Below, one piece after another: positions 23,401-34,457 of a DNA stretch of 64,000 nucleotides. This stretch comes from Dioscorea cayenensis subsp. rotundata. Lineage: Eukaryota; Streptophyta; Magnoliopsida; Dioscoreales; Dioscoreaceae. Location: the NCBI RefSeq assembly GCF_009730915.1, contig NC_052472.1, positions 19,374,382 to 19,438,381 of the forward strand. Direction: 5' to 3'. The notes beneath the pieces are model-generated. The model worked only from the letters and a program-made list of their open reading frames with translations. It had not been told where the DNA came from and searched no databases. The translations under genes and the position numbers were made by a program. Numbering within the stretch: position 1 is the first letter of the stretch; every line of letters begins with the position of its first letter.

Positions 23401-24480
23401 CAACCCCTTAACTCCTCCAAGAACCCAAGTTTCAAGTCTCTCGCAATAGGACCGTAAACCGAAGTGCATCTCCAGCAAAAGTTGTCTCTCTTGTCGTGAA
23501 ACTCCAACGTGATGCTAAAAGCCCCCACTTGTTCAAGTTTCCCAACGATAATAGAGCTATTCCACCTGACAATCATCCCTCCCGACGTCCCATCAGCCGG
23601 GGCGACCTCAAATTGATCCAACCTAGAACCCCCAATCTCTCTCCACATAGCTTATGTAAACCGACGCTTAGTTTGGACTCGCAAGCAAGACACATCCGCA
23701 TGGTGGAGACAGAGAAAATCTTTAACCAGAATCTTTTTGCCGGCCTCCCCGTGCCCCCTAACATTCCAAGTGATAATATTCATAAACACCGATAGTTGAA
23801 CGCGACCTCGTGAAGAGGTCTCCACCGACCGCCACATGGTTCGTAAGGGCCAACTCTAGTAAGCGCTGACTCATTCAAGCTAACACTAGCAGTAGTCGAA
23901 AAATCAATACCGCAAGCATTGCAATAATCCCATAAGTTTCGATCATTAGTCCACTGTAAATAAGAAGAGGTTTATGTGTAGTACCTTCTTGCACCCCTTC
24001 TTGCACGCCTTCTTCTTAGAAGATTTTATGTTCGATAAACCCCGCCTTCGTAAATCTTGAAGACGGCTTCTTTGTCTCTCGCTCTTCCTGAGCCCACTCG
24101 GAGGTTCTTTGCCCCCGACCGAGCTAGTGTTCTTGCAATCCCGGGAAGCAATTCCCGCGATTTCTCAAACTCCGAGGTCGAGTCGCTCGAGCCGCCCTCC
24201 CCGCCTCGAGGTCGCGCTCGACAATCAATCCCTTCCCTCATGCAATTTCTTTATGTGAGGTGGATAGGGATCGATGGGATCTCTTCACCGCTCGGGACAC
24301 TCGTTGGACAAAGTGCTGACCCAAATCTCGGGAGGACACTCAATGACAGCTGGAGAACCCATCACGGGGCGACATTGGTGCTTTTGATCTACCGCGAATA
24401 TTGATCTCGGGAGATGTCACGTATACCCAGAGGTGATGCCCCACATGTGCTTTTATTTGGAAACTCTCAGAGGGGGTATG
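20473..24480 (-). mobile_element. Plant L1-type LINE, degenerate, RT core deleted (LINE 1)
   Basis: Minus-strand ORF2 can be followed from the endonuclease start near 23783 (MNIITWNVRGHG), through WRCTSVYGPI and KFFHSIGEWEKSR, to RT pieces KVDFAKAFDMVD (about 22022-22057), LRVNFSKTCLYS and LLPVTYLGIPISGG (21780-21900). SRYLSIGGRITLLNSVLSA (21640) and the zf-RVT block IAKFFWKSKCPKKINIFNWL with CVMCHAD (20770-20950) follow. Upstream, 23870-24240 matches the ORF1 end of LINE 2 (YCNACGIDF against YCDACDIDF; a Lys-rich SKKKACKK end). Many stops and shifts are present. The segment with the YxDD box is missing near 21900-21960. The upper boundary near 24480 is approximate. Confidence 0.85.
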
Positions 24481-26115
24481 GGCCCTTTTTCCTACACATG
24501 CCTTTTACATTATAAATGATTATATTATATTATAAAAATATTTCTCAATAATAGTTTTACTCAACCTTATACTAATAGAGTTATCAGGATTCAGTAACTA
24601 GATCGTTCTACCTGTAAATTGATGGTCAAATATATTTTATAGATATATTTTTAAAATATACATTTATTTTATAAATATTTACAAATCAAAATATGAAAAA
24701 AAATAAATACATTTATGAATATTATTTTCATATGTTATTTATGATAAAAATAACAAATTGGATTTGAGATTATTATATATAAATATATAGCAAACGTAAT
24801 TTGCGGACCTTGATAAAACGTCGATAGATTACAAAAAAAATTAGAGAGATAGAGAGAAAATACTGTAGAGAGAGCATTACATTAATATGTTCAATAATCA
24901 AAATCATGTTCAGGTGGGTAGGTGAGGTGAGAGAGTGTTTGATATTTTTTAAAATTTTTTGGTTAGAGGGGAGCTGATGAGCTTGGACGGCTCGGATTCA
25001 CTAAGTATTGTTATGATGAATGATCCAACGATCCACATTCCATCCCACATATATTACTGTACTTTACAATTTTCACTGTTTATAAAAATCATTGTTTATT
25101 AGACACTGTTCTTCATAATATACTGTTTACTATTTATGAGAATAAAAGCCATTCCATTGGGAATCAACAGCTATATGTGAATATTCGTAGATACTAGATA
25201 ACGAATATACCAAAGTTATAAATGGCACATTAGCATACCCTTGTGTATATATATATATATATATATATATGAGGATCATTCTTCTATGGATGTCCATTAT
25301 AAAACTCAGCTGGATTTCGATCTAACGACTAATCATCGATGAACAAGAATTACTACGCTTATCGATTGCTTATCAACGTCGCTCCATCGGATCACGATTC
25401 AACAAATTGATAATCGGACATCTCATGATTTTTATCTACGTCCATGCAAGCATCGATCGTCACAATATATATATAAAAGACGTGTCATCTATGAATGTTC
25501 GACTATTTATCTGTAACGATTGAATTTCAATCAATCTTCAAAAATATTATATATAATGCAATAAAAATCCTTATCCAAATTGTACTATGCATATGAATAA
25601 TAAAATATATATAGTATCATTTAAAACATTAAGTTGTGATCGTACCAGTAACTCAATTAATCCCAATCGTCCAATCCGATCTTTACTAACATTTAAAGAA
25701 AAATCTATAAAAACCAAATACACAGCCTAACAACCATTTTTGGTTGTTAATACACAGCTTGGCTACTGTTAAAACTACTGTTTCTATAGCAATTGACCTA
25801 AGTCATATATATATATATATTTATATACGTGATTCCGGGGTTTTTCTAAACAACCCAAAAATTAAATAAATATTCCAACGTGTTGAATTGGATACCAGGC
25901 CGCCTTAAGAACTTCAATAGGCATTCTCAAAGCTTGGGCCCACGTCCATTCGTACGGCCCAATCTATATAAGAAACCCAATCCAAGAAGATTCAACGGTC
26001 CAGATCTATGCTGCGAATCTTAAAGTTACAGTCATAAATCCTTTCCTTCTCGCGCTCGCATTCTCTATTTTAAAACAATCAAAACAGAGACCTTTGAAAT
26101 CACAACGAGAGCGCC
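24481..26115. other. Intergenic, no gene; repeat debris
   Basis: AT-rich. 24950-25150 contains many ACTGTTT words like those in the SINE at 30170. A TA run lies at about 25246-25270. 25275-25500 is a more complex stretch without a reading frame, which could be a diverged short element. 26040-26115 is GC-richer and lies directly upstream of the copper-ATPase relic's ATG. Confidence 0.45.
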
Positions 26116-29100
26116 ATGGCGAGCAAAGCCTCTCTCTTCGAGTGCCTTCGAAGCCCTAGCTTCTCGCTGAGGCCTCGCCATCCATCGATGCCGAAGTACC
26201 CGAAGGGCCTCGTCCGTGGCTTCCTCTAGCTGTGTTGGTCCTGATGAGACAGAGGAGATGAGGGCCACGTACGCCTTCTCGGTGATTGGGATGACTTGCT
26301 CGCGTGCGCTGGGTCGGTGGAGAAGGCTATCAAGCGATTGCCTGGGATTCATGATGCGGCTGTCGACGTGTTGGGGAATCGAGCTCAGGTTGTCTTTTAC
26401 CCGGCCTCTCGTCTCGGTGAGTCTTGAAAAATTTTTCTTCTGATTGTTTAGTTTGATGGTTTGAAATTGTTCTTATATCATTTCAGTTCTTCAACTTGAA
26501 GATTGAATTTTTAATGGCGGAGTTAATTATTTCTTTTTTCTTAAGATTCACTTCTTTAAACCATGATATCATTGGCAGGGAAGTTCTGTAGCGTAGACCA
26601 ATTTTACCATCTTTGATCAGAGAATTTCTATTCTCGGTTGGTTGGTGTTTTTACCTTTTGCTTCTCTTGAGATTGTAATGTTCTTTAACTTTTTCTCATG
26701 CTTGATTTGAAGCAATTAATGGTTATGAACCAAAATTATAAAGAATTGATGCTATACCTCTCGAGGTACAACCTGATCTTGAAGAAGAATAATTACTTAA
26801 TTAGGTTTGATGTCATTTAGAAAACCAGTAGTTCATAAATAATCAAAATTTGGTTGGTTTGAATACTTAGCATCCTATGGATGAAAGTAGGGACCCTCTA
26901 TGACCCTGTATGATTTAGTTAACTGAGGAACTTCAAATCAAAAGTTGCACTTTTATGCTTATTTTCCAATCAGGTCCTCTCTTGTCCATGTCCATCCACC
27001 ACCATCCATATCCAATGTTTATCACCAGTCCATCCCATTCATAGCGCGATCCGGCACTGAAGATTATCGATTAGAAACATTTCAAGCTGTGGTCGTGTAG
27101 CTCCTGTTCGGCAAAGTTTATATAGAAAGTAGCAGAAGTTTCAGAAGAGCAACAGAAAAACCAGTATGATCTCTAAAATTAGAAAGAAGGTGCTGATAAA
27201 CTCATGGAGGTTGTTGAAGATACTTCGGTTTTTGAAGCTATCCTTATGAGCACCGGGAGGATCAAGCATAGATTCAGGCTAGATGGAGTACGTACTGAAC
27301 CCATCTATGAGAATCATTGAAAATTCACTTCAAGCACTTCCTGGAATAGAAAATATAAGTACAGATTTTCTGCTTTAAAAGATCTCTATCCTACAAACCA
27401 GACCGAACTGTCCTCGGATCTCTCATTGAAGTTGTTGTTGAATCAACTGGTTCTGGACGTTTCAAGGCATCATTATATCCTGATGGTGTGGGAAGGAGCC
27501 CCACAAGCATCGTGAGATTAAGCAGTACTATCAGTCTTTCCTTTGAGTACATAGTCTTTACAATCCCAGTGTTTCTGACTTCAATGGTGTTTATGTATGT
27601 TCCCGGGATTAAGCATGGACTTGATAAGAAAATAGTTAATATGCTGAGCATTGGGGAGCTTTTGAGATGATATTAGCCACGCCAGTTCAATTCATCATTG
27701 GAAGAAGATTTTATATAGGGAGCATATAAAGCTTTTGCGACATGGATCTGCAAACATGGATGTCCTCATTGCTCTAGAACTAATGCAGCATACTTATTCA
27801 GTCTACTCGGTGCTTAGAGCAGCAACTTTCACCAAGTTTTAAGTCAACAGATTTTTTGAGAGACTAGTTCAATGCTCACTTCATTTATTTTACTTGGGAA
27901 GTATCTGGAGGTCTTAGCCAAAGGAAAAACATTTGAGGCCATTGCCAAGCTCATGGACTTGGCCCCTGAAACTGCAACTTTGTTAACTTATGACAGTGAA
28001 GGAAATGTACTTACGAGACGGAGAGATAGTCGGTTGGATACAGAAGAATGATGTGATTAAAATTGTGCCTGGCGGTGGTGGCATCTGGATGGTGTTGTTA
28101 TATGGGCCAGAGCCATGTCAATGAGAGCATGATAACAGGTGAAGCTCGCCCTGTTGCAAAAAGGAAGGGTCATACTGTGATAGGTGGAACTGTGAATGAA
28201 AATGGTGTCTTGCACAACCAGACGACATTAATTACTGATCTTGAAAGTGTTTAGCTCAAATTGTCCGGCTTATAGAATCAAAGCACAAATGGCCAAAAGC
28301 TCCTATTCAGAAGTTTGCGGATCGCATTTCCATGTATTTTTGTGCCCATGGTTAGTAATTCTGCTCTCTCTCCTGTTTTTTGTTGTCATCGATTTAAATC
28401 AAACATTCATGATAGAAAAGCGCTCATGTGTTCATAATCCCATATGCATGATAATGAAAAGTTCGGCCATTAGTATGACAAAAATTTTTCCCATATCAAA
28501 CATAATGAGGTAAATTTAGAGTTTATATGCATTATACTTAATTGTGTTTCATGACCAATCTTTGGGCTATACTAGTGGCTTGAAAACTTCTCTTAAGAAA
28601 GTCAATGTTATTGAAGATGCAGAGCAACAGCCTGGTAACTTTGTTTTTTTTTTTGCACCTCACAGGTCATATCCTTTGGTGTTCATTACTTGGCTTTCAT
28701 GGTATTTAGCTGGAAACTCCACAGCTACCCTGATCTTTGGGTTCCATCTTCCATGGATACCTTCCAACTTTCTCTCCAGTTTGGCATACAGTTGTGGTCA
28801 TAGCTGTCCATGTGTTCTTGGCCTTGCGACCCACAGCTGTAATGGTGGGCCACTGGTGTGGGTGCTCACAAGGTGTTCTACGCCAGGGGTCACATTGAGA
28901 GCACAGCAACCTCCCATCTGTCCATCAGAATCTTTGTTTATGTACTTATTGAGAACACAATCTCGAATCATTCCAGAGTCCGGTCAACCATCCACAATGA
29001 ACGTGTCTGTCAATGGCTCACACCCTTAAAGAGCATCCCAAAGAAGGTCCATCTGTTGAGAGAATAATCTGTGTCAATATTCAATCCTGTTTGAAGGTGA

Positions 29101-29985
29101 AGAGAAGGGAGTGGTGATAGGATAATTGGGGTACTGTAAAATGAATTAAAGAAGCTGAACACTGCTCAGCCTGAGGCACAGAGTTTATTGTTGCCCATTT
29201 TACATCGCACTATTGCCTTTCCATCAAAATGCACAAGAGCTTATTTAGTTAACTGAGCAACTTTGTTCCATCACCTTTTGAGTGATACTGTCCAACATAA
29301 TTTACTTGCTTTGACATTAGAAATGACTGCACATGTAGAAAACTTATCGACTTGTGCATCTCGTGTTCACATCTAAATCAAGCAATTTTTGGACAGAAGG
29401 AAACAAAAATGAACAAAATGGAGAACCAAAATATAGTTGAGAGAACCCTATATTTTTACTGATTTTTGAAAAAGTATACCGTTATACACTAATTTATGCA
29501 CATTCAAGTCTATTCACTACCATTCATTCAATCTATCATCATTCTGTATCCATTTTCGTTTTACAGATGTGTGGTTTTTACTGTGGCAATGGTTGGGGAC
29601 GGAATAAATGATTCTGCAGACACTTGTTTCTGCAGACGTAGGGATGGCAATAGGTGCTGGAACAGACATAGCTTATTGAAGCAGCTGACATTGTTCTCAT
29701 GAAGAGCAACTTAGAAGATGTCATAATTGCCATAGATCTCTCGAGGAGACCTTCTCTAGAATAAGGCTAAATTATATCTGGGCTCTTGGTTTACTAACAT
29801 CCTTGGAATACCGATTGCTGCCAGAGTTCTCTTTCCTTTCACTGGGTTCCGACTGCCACCTTGGATTGCTGGTGCAGGCAATGGCATCCTCAGTTAGTGT
29901 AGTCCTCTGTTCACTGTTATTGAAGAATTACAAGAGGCCAAAGAAGCTGAATAATATGCAGATCACAGGTATCATGGTGGAGTAA
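26116..29985 (+). pseudogene. Copper-transporting P1B-type ATPase (HMA5-like), decayed
   Basis: HMA5-type pumps export Cu(I). Exon 1 starts MASKASLFECLRS and codes the first metal-binding domain (YAFSVIGMTC, then SVEKAIKRLPGIHDAAVDV in another frame), ending at a GTGAGT near 26417. Later pieces: MRIIENSLQALPGIENI, YIVFTIPVFLTSMVFMYVPG, KKIVNMLSIGELLR, NMDVLIALG, AKLMDLAPETATLL, actuator loop [18 protein letters not shown] with [12 protein letters not shown] (28130-28215), IACPC-type CPCVLGLAT (28805), ATGVGAHKVF, then TVAMVGDGINDS (29580), GMAIGAGTD, MKSNLEDVIIAIDLSR. Between 28890 and 29570 the phosphorylation motif DKTGT and the nucleotide-binding domain are absent. Numerous stops and one-base shifts occur, including one inside the GMTCxxC metal site. 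It cannot make a working pump. Confidence 0.9.
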
Positions 29986-30169
29986 AAATGTGTGCAGCCA
30001 TTTGAACAAGAATAATGGCTGCAAATAATTTTTGTATGATTGGGTGGTAATAATGTTCTTTATTAATGTTTCAGCCTTTCAGGTCCTTGTGTTTCTTTTG
30101 TCTGTTGGAGTTTTTTACTATTTGAGTGTGGCCATTTGGGGGCATTCCCTGTAAATTTTCAAAAATAAT

Positions 30170-30369
30170 AAATGGTATGACACCAAAGTATAAAGGAGAG
30201 GTCATGGATTCAAATCCCTCCCCCGACAGTACTGTTCATATACTGTTCACATTGGATTTTTATACTATTCTCATACTGTACATACACTATACATCTGGGT
30301 TCCAGTACTGTTTGGTACTGTTTATATTCATATAAAAATGACGCTTGTCGTCTATTATTCAAAAAAAAT
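30170..30369 (+). mobile_element. SINE (tRNA-like head) with 14-base target duplication
   Basis: The element is flanked by a perfect TTTTCAAAAATAAT at 30156-30169 and 30370-30383. It is 200 bases long. Its head has a B-box-like GGATTCAAATCCC near 30208, its body is rich in ACTGTT words, and it ends CGTCTATTATTC plus an A-run. Length, promoter box, A-tail and long target duplication are the marks of a SINE. The perfect duplication suggests a fairly recent insertion just after the copper-ATPase relic. Confidence 0.8.
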
Positions 30370-30383
30370 TTTTCAAAAATAAT

Positions 30384-31020
30384 GACCGTAAATGTTGTGT
30401 GCTTTGTAAAAATGGATTATGCCGTTCTCTTTGTTGGAAATACGGTGTCGCTGTTTGAATTTAGATAAAATTGCTAGAGTGGCCTGTAGAAATGGGTAAT
30501 TGTTAATGAAAATCATATTTTTCTTATGTTCCACAAAACATATTTATTTATTTAATATGTTTATTTATATAGTTTTATATTTTTTACAGTTAATAATTTG
30601 ATTTTAAATTAATTTTAATTTTGTTAGTTATTTTTAAAGATTTTTTTTGCAAAATGGATAAATTGTATTTATGAAAAACATGCAAAAAGATTTCGAGGTA
30701 GGGCAAAAAAGTGAGATCATGATAGAAAGGAGGATAGAAAGGTATTATGAGGGATACCGTATGGGTTGTTTGGCCTTTTACAAATTTTTAGGTTTTATTT
30801 TGATTAGAACCTTTGATTAATTGATAAAAATAAAAATGGTTTTTATATGATACACAAAAGTAAATTAATAAATAAATAAATGAAATAATTTGAAATAATT
30901 TGAGCTGAGTGAAGGTTCGTCATCAGCCAACGTGGGACAACAAAGTTCTTGACCTAGACAATTTGGCTACTAGGGGATATAATAAATTGCCTATGGCCTC
31001 CTGAACCCTTTACACAGTGT
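30384..31020. other. Intergenic, no gene seen
   Basis: AT-rich sequence without reading frames or clear repeats. Some unassigned sequence near 30900-30990 may belong to the LINE fragment that follows. Confidence 0.4.
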
Positions 31021-31826
31021 TATTCAAGTAGTGAACCACTTGTTCTTCTTCTACATCGCGGTTGTGACATTTACTTGGAATCACTTTGTTCAAGGGATTT
31101 TTAGGACCTGGTCTTGATGGCTGATCTCTGGGACGATTAGTATAGGGAGTTGGGCAGTCAGCATAAATTGTTGTGCTCCTTGCTCGGGCAATTATTTGGC
31201 AAATTGGGTTTGCAAAAAATAAATGCATTTTTCAATTGTGCTTCGATTTCATTATCTTCCTTATCTTTGAAAATTTTTCACATGTTCTTCTTTTGGGTGT
31301 CCGCAATACCTACAGCTAAAAAACAAAATATGGAGAATTAGTCCATAGTGATTATGAGTGGTATCTAGTTTCAGGGCCTTCTATACTTGATGAGCGCAAT
31401 CCTCACGATGGTCCCAATGATGTTGCCATCTAGTATGCTTGTGTCGTCATTTCTTTCCCCCAAGAGGATACCCTCTCTACGCCTAGATAAGGGCCTTCAT
31501 ATTTCATTGTTGGTAGAATACCCTATTTAGTCCCTCTAATATAATCAATTTGTTCATTTGGTCATTCTAATGTAAGTCCCTCCCAGGGACCTTCTATGGA
31601 CAAATTATATTAGAAAGAGTGACTTATATTTTCCATATGTTAAAAATAAAAGGACTCCTTGGGGACAAATCATATTAAAGGGACTAAAAGGGTAGATTGA
31701 CTATATTGGAGGGACTAAATAGGGTATTTTACATTCATTGTTTATTTATTTATTTTTTTATTGTTGCTGTTATTGTATCCACTGTGGGTGAATTGTTTTG
31801 TGGTTTATCCACTTTATAAAAAAAAA
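31020..31826 (+). mobile_element. 5'-truncated LINE 3' end (LINE 5), carrying a nested MITE
   Basis: 31030-31350 encodes, across frames, LINE C-terminal words such as LARAIIWQI and NKCIFQ, matching LARAITWNIWIERNARIF of LINE 4 near 54340. It ends TGGTTTATCCACTTT (31801-31815) plus an A-run, the same tail as LINEs 3 and 4. A MITE (31512-31733) sits inside, and a foldback element begins right at the A-tail. Confidence 0.7.
31512..31733. mobile_element. MULE-type MITE with 9-base target duplication
   Basis: 222 bases flanked by TTCATTGTT at 31503-31511 and 31734-31742. Left terminus GGTAGAATACCCTATTTAG and right terminus (reverse complement) TGTAAAATACCCTATTTAG pair well, and the inverted similarity continues into AGTCCCT(C/T). 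A 9-base duplication is typical of Mutator-like elements. No coding capacity. Confidence 0.8.
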
Positions 31827-32147
31827 GGGTAAACAACTTAAATGGTTCCTGTCTTTTCGTGTGTTTTTATTTCGATCATCGAGCTTTAAAAAATTAAATT
31901 TGGTTGCTTACCTTTAGTTTTTGTTACAATTTGGTCACCCGAACATACTCTGTTAACGGTGATCACATGTGGCATATTTTTTCTCAGAGCTAGCATCTGA
32001 CCACATGTGATCACCGTTAACAGTGTATATTCGAGTGATCAAATCGTAACAAAAATTAAAAACAGGGGACCAAATAGTAATTTTCTAAAGCTAGGTAACC
32101 AAAATAGAAAAACACAAAAAGTAAGGGACCATTTAGGTTCTTTACCC
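31827..32147. mobile_element. Long foldback MITE at the LINE A-tail
   Basis: Left arm GGGTAAACAACTTAAATGG pairs with the right arm (reverse complement) GGGTAAAGAACCTAAATGG. Pairing continues inward to the near-central CTGTTAACGGTGATCACATG and its mirror at about 32005-32025. The ~321-base element is one large hairpin. It lies between A-runs, consistent with insertion into the A-tail of the LINE fragment before it. Confidence 0.75.
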
Positions 32148-32289
32148 AAAAAGGAAAAAAGTTCGTTACTCAGGTTGTCTGAAGTAAATCTCATGGAGAG
32201 GCGTCGCGCAACTTATGACTTGCATATTGCATTTTCTAATATTCTATTTTAATTATTAAAATTCATGATTTATTTTTATATCTTTTACT

Positions 32290-32575
32290 GCTTATCACAT
32301 GAAAATTAGTACCTCAACAACCACTGTCTAATGGAGTGGATTGTTATTTGAATAATGAATTGGCAAGCCCAAGATCGAATTTTTAGGTCGGCAATATTTT
32401 TATAGTATTATGTAATACTATAGAATATTGTAACTATCCATTTATTGTTGATAAAATCCCTATATGGTCGAGTAACTGTTGTAATGGGTGCACCACCATA
32501 ATTATCTGTTCTTTGACAACCTTTTTTTTAGAGTGGCGCTTGCCACCTTTATAATATATATATATATATATATAT
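32290..32575 (+). mobile_element. Possible third SINE-like sequence
   Basis: It has an A-box-like TAATGGAGTGG near 32329, a B-box-like AGATCGAATTTTTAGG near 32371, and a tail GAGTGGCGCTTGCCACCTT followed by a TA microsatellite (about 32547-32575). It resembles SINE architecture, but I found no target duplication, so this is tentative. Confidence 0.3.
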
Positions 32576-32877
32576 AAGAATCTCATATCATATCTAAATT
32601 GATTGACATAATTTTTCTATAGCATATACATTTGCATGATGATAGTGTTGTTTGAAAATAAAACATTGTTGTGCGGTATTTGGACTAATCATTTCTTCTT
32701 ATTGTCAAAAGATCATTAATCCAAAATGAAATAGATGTAGCAGTGGCTTGCTGACAGCCAGGAATTTTCGATTCATCTATGATATCATTTAAAAATTAAA
32801 GAAATTACTTATCATTTTTAGTCACCTTTTCAAAAATAGTTTTTTTAAAATAGAATAGTTATTTTTTTATTTTTTAT

Positions 32878-33207
32878 TTATTCTTCCCATAAAGGTGAAT
32901 AACTTACAATTATGTTTACTAACAATAAAAGCGTTGCAAAACTAACAAGTTGAAAATAGAGCGAGGTGACACTATAAGATAAGGCCATATTAACTAATAG
33001 AGGTGAAAAGAGGCCAACAATACAAAAAGGAACAAATAAAGAATAGATACTAGTGACATTCAAGAAACAATAGACCTCATAGAACAAGTTTTTACAAAAA
33101 TTTTTCACTTTTTCTATTTTATCCATGGTTTTTCTCGCTACATTTCCAACAACTAAATAAATTGATGTTAGAATATATCTTACCGTTGGATACATGTTGT
33201 TTCTCAT
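32878..33207 (-). CDS. Hypothetical hydrophobic protein, 109 codons, doubtful
   Basis: An ATG-started minus-strand frame with two hydrophobic stretches (around residues 55-75 and 85-103) and a Lys-rich middle (MDKIEKVKNFCKN). I do not recognise a family. AT-rich DNA in this region throws up chance frames, so the chance that it is a gene is low. It could be the last piece of an old membrane-protein gene. Confidence 0.15.
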   Translation of the reverse strand: MRNNMYPTVRYILTSIYLVVGNVARKTMDKIEKVKNFCKNLFYEVYCFLNVTSIYSLFVPFCIVGLFSPLLVNMALSYSVTSLYFQLVSFATLLLLVNIIVSYSPLWEE

Positions 33208-33249
33208 TCTGTTTTGTTTATCTTTGCGCTCATTTTTTATTTTATTGAT

Positions 33250-34265
33250 TTAGATGATTTATCTATTTTTTTTTAAAAAAATTTGCACTGTCGCCCTGCA
33301 CAAACGCTAAGTTTGGACACTAATAAATTCTATAGATTTATAGTCACTTCTTTAATTATAATTTAATTATGTCTTAATTTTTTAATTTTTTCCAACATGA
33401 AATAAATCTATTTAAGACAATACAATATTTAGTTTGATTAAATGTTCAAATATTTCCAAAAAAAAATAATTGGACTTTGAAAGTACCTTAAACGAAGAGG
33501 TTAAAGCTAGAGACTTCAATCTGCATTGTGAAAAGAATACTAGAATTCCTGAAATCCCATGCGATCTGCAATCACAATGACCCAATTGCAAGAGTGAATT
33601 GATCCTAGAGAATCAAAGACCAACCTGGCCCTGATTTGGCTCGAATTCAACACTAACATGTGACAGTTTTGAAGGGATATTCTATCTTTGACTATTTCCA
33701 AGTGTTATCATTTTCTGTCTATTTTTTTTGTTGGATTGTGTCTATTTTTAGTGGACTTTGCTTTCATGGCCACTCTTCTCTTGTTTTTATAAAAATAAAA
33801 AAAATATATCAATGAAATTGATTTGTAGACCAAATTTATGGTTTTGAAAACTATTAAAAGAAAGAAGCATTATATTATTCAATGAGAGTGATTTAACCTT
33901 TGATAGTGGGAACATTGATATTCAAAGAGCTTAATTAGTATTATCAAGATATTGTTATATATATATATATATATATGTGTATATGTAATTTGCTCAAATT
34001 GTTCAGTCCATGGAAAAATACTAGTCTTCTTCATTTATGATAGTAATAATGCTTGCTAAACAAGTTAGAAAATGAGTAGCATAAGAAAGTCTAGAGAAAT
34101 TAAAGCAGTGACTTAAGTTTCTTTTTCTGGTATCTAAACGCCTTTTAAATAACTTAGTCTTTCTACTCCTCTAATCTTCTCATAATTTTATTAATTTTTA
34201 ATAATATTATTTCTATAAAAAATTAAGTATATAATAGACCCCATAATGCATCGATTTTTTTTTTT
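33250..34265 (+). repeat. Non-coding segmental duplication, copy A
   Basis: Landmarks shared in order with 41870-44600: CGCTAAGTTT (33307 against 41890), TTTTTTCCAACAT (about 33388 against 41975), ACCAAATTTATG with the following GAAA(A/G)CTATTA (33830 against 42110), AACCTTTGATAGTG (33896 against 42188), TGGAAAAATACT (34012 against 43884) and AGTCTTTCT (about 34157 against 44534). Copy A contains its own unshared insertion near 33490-33790. No gene seen. In copy B this block is the upstream region of the receptor-like protein gene. Confidence 0.65.
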
Positions 34266-34457
34266 GTTATTTGTTTTCTTTTTCTCATTAATGTAAGCAC
34301 AAACAAAAAATTTATTCTTAACATGATTTTTTATATGAATTCTTGGTCAACTCTAGCTTGTTTTGAAATTTTGAACTTTTGAGCAATGCTCAAGTTTATG
34401 TTTCAAGTGTAGCTCAAGCATGAGGTAGGTGTTGGCAGTGGGTCTTCTTCGTGACCA

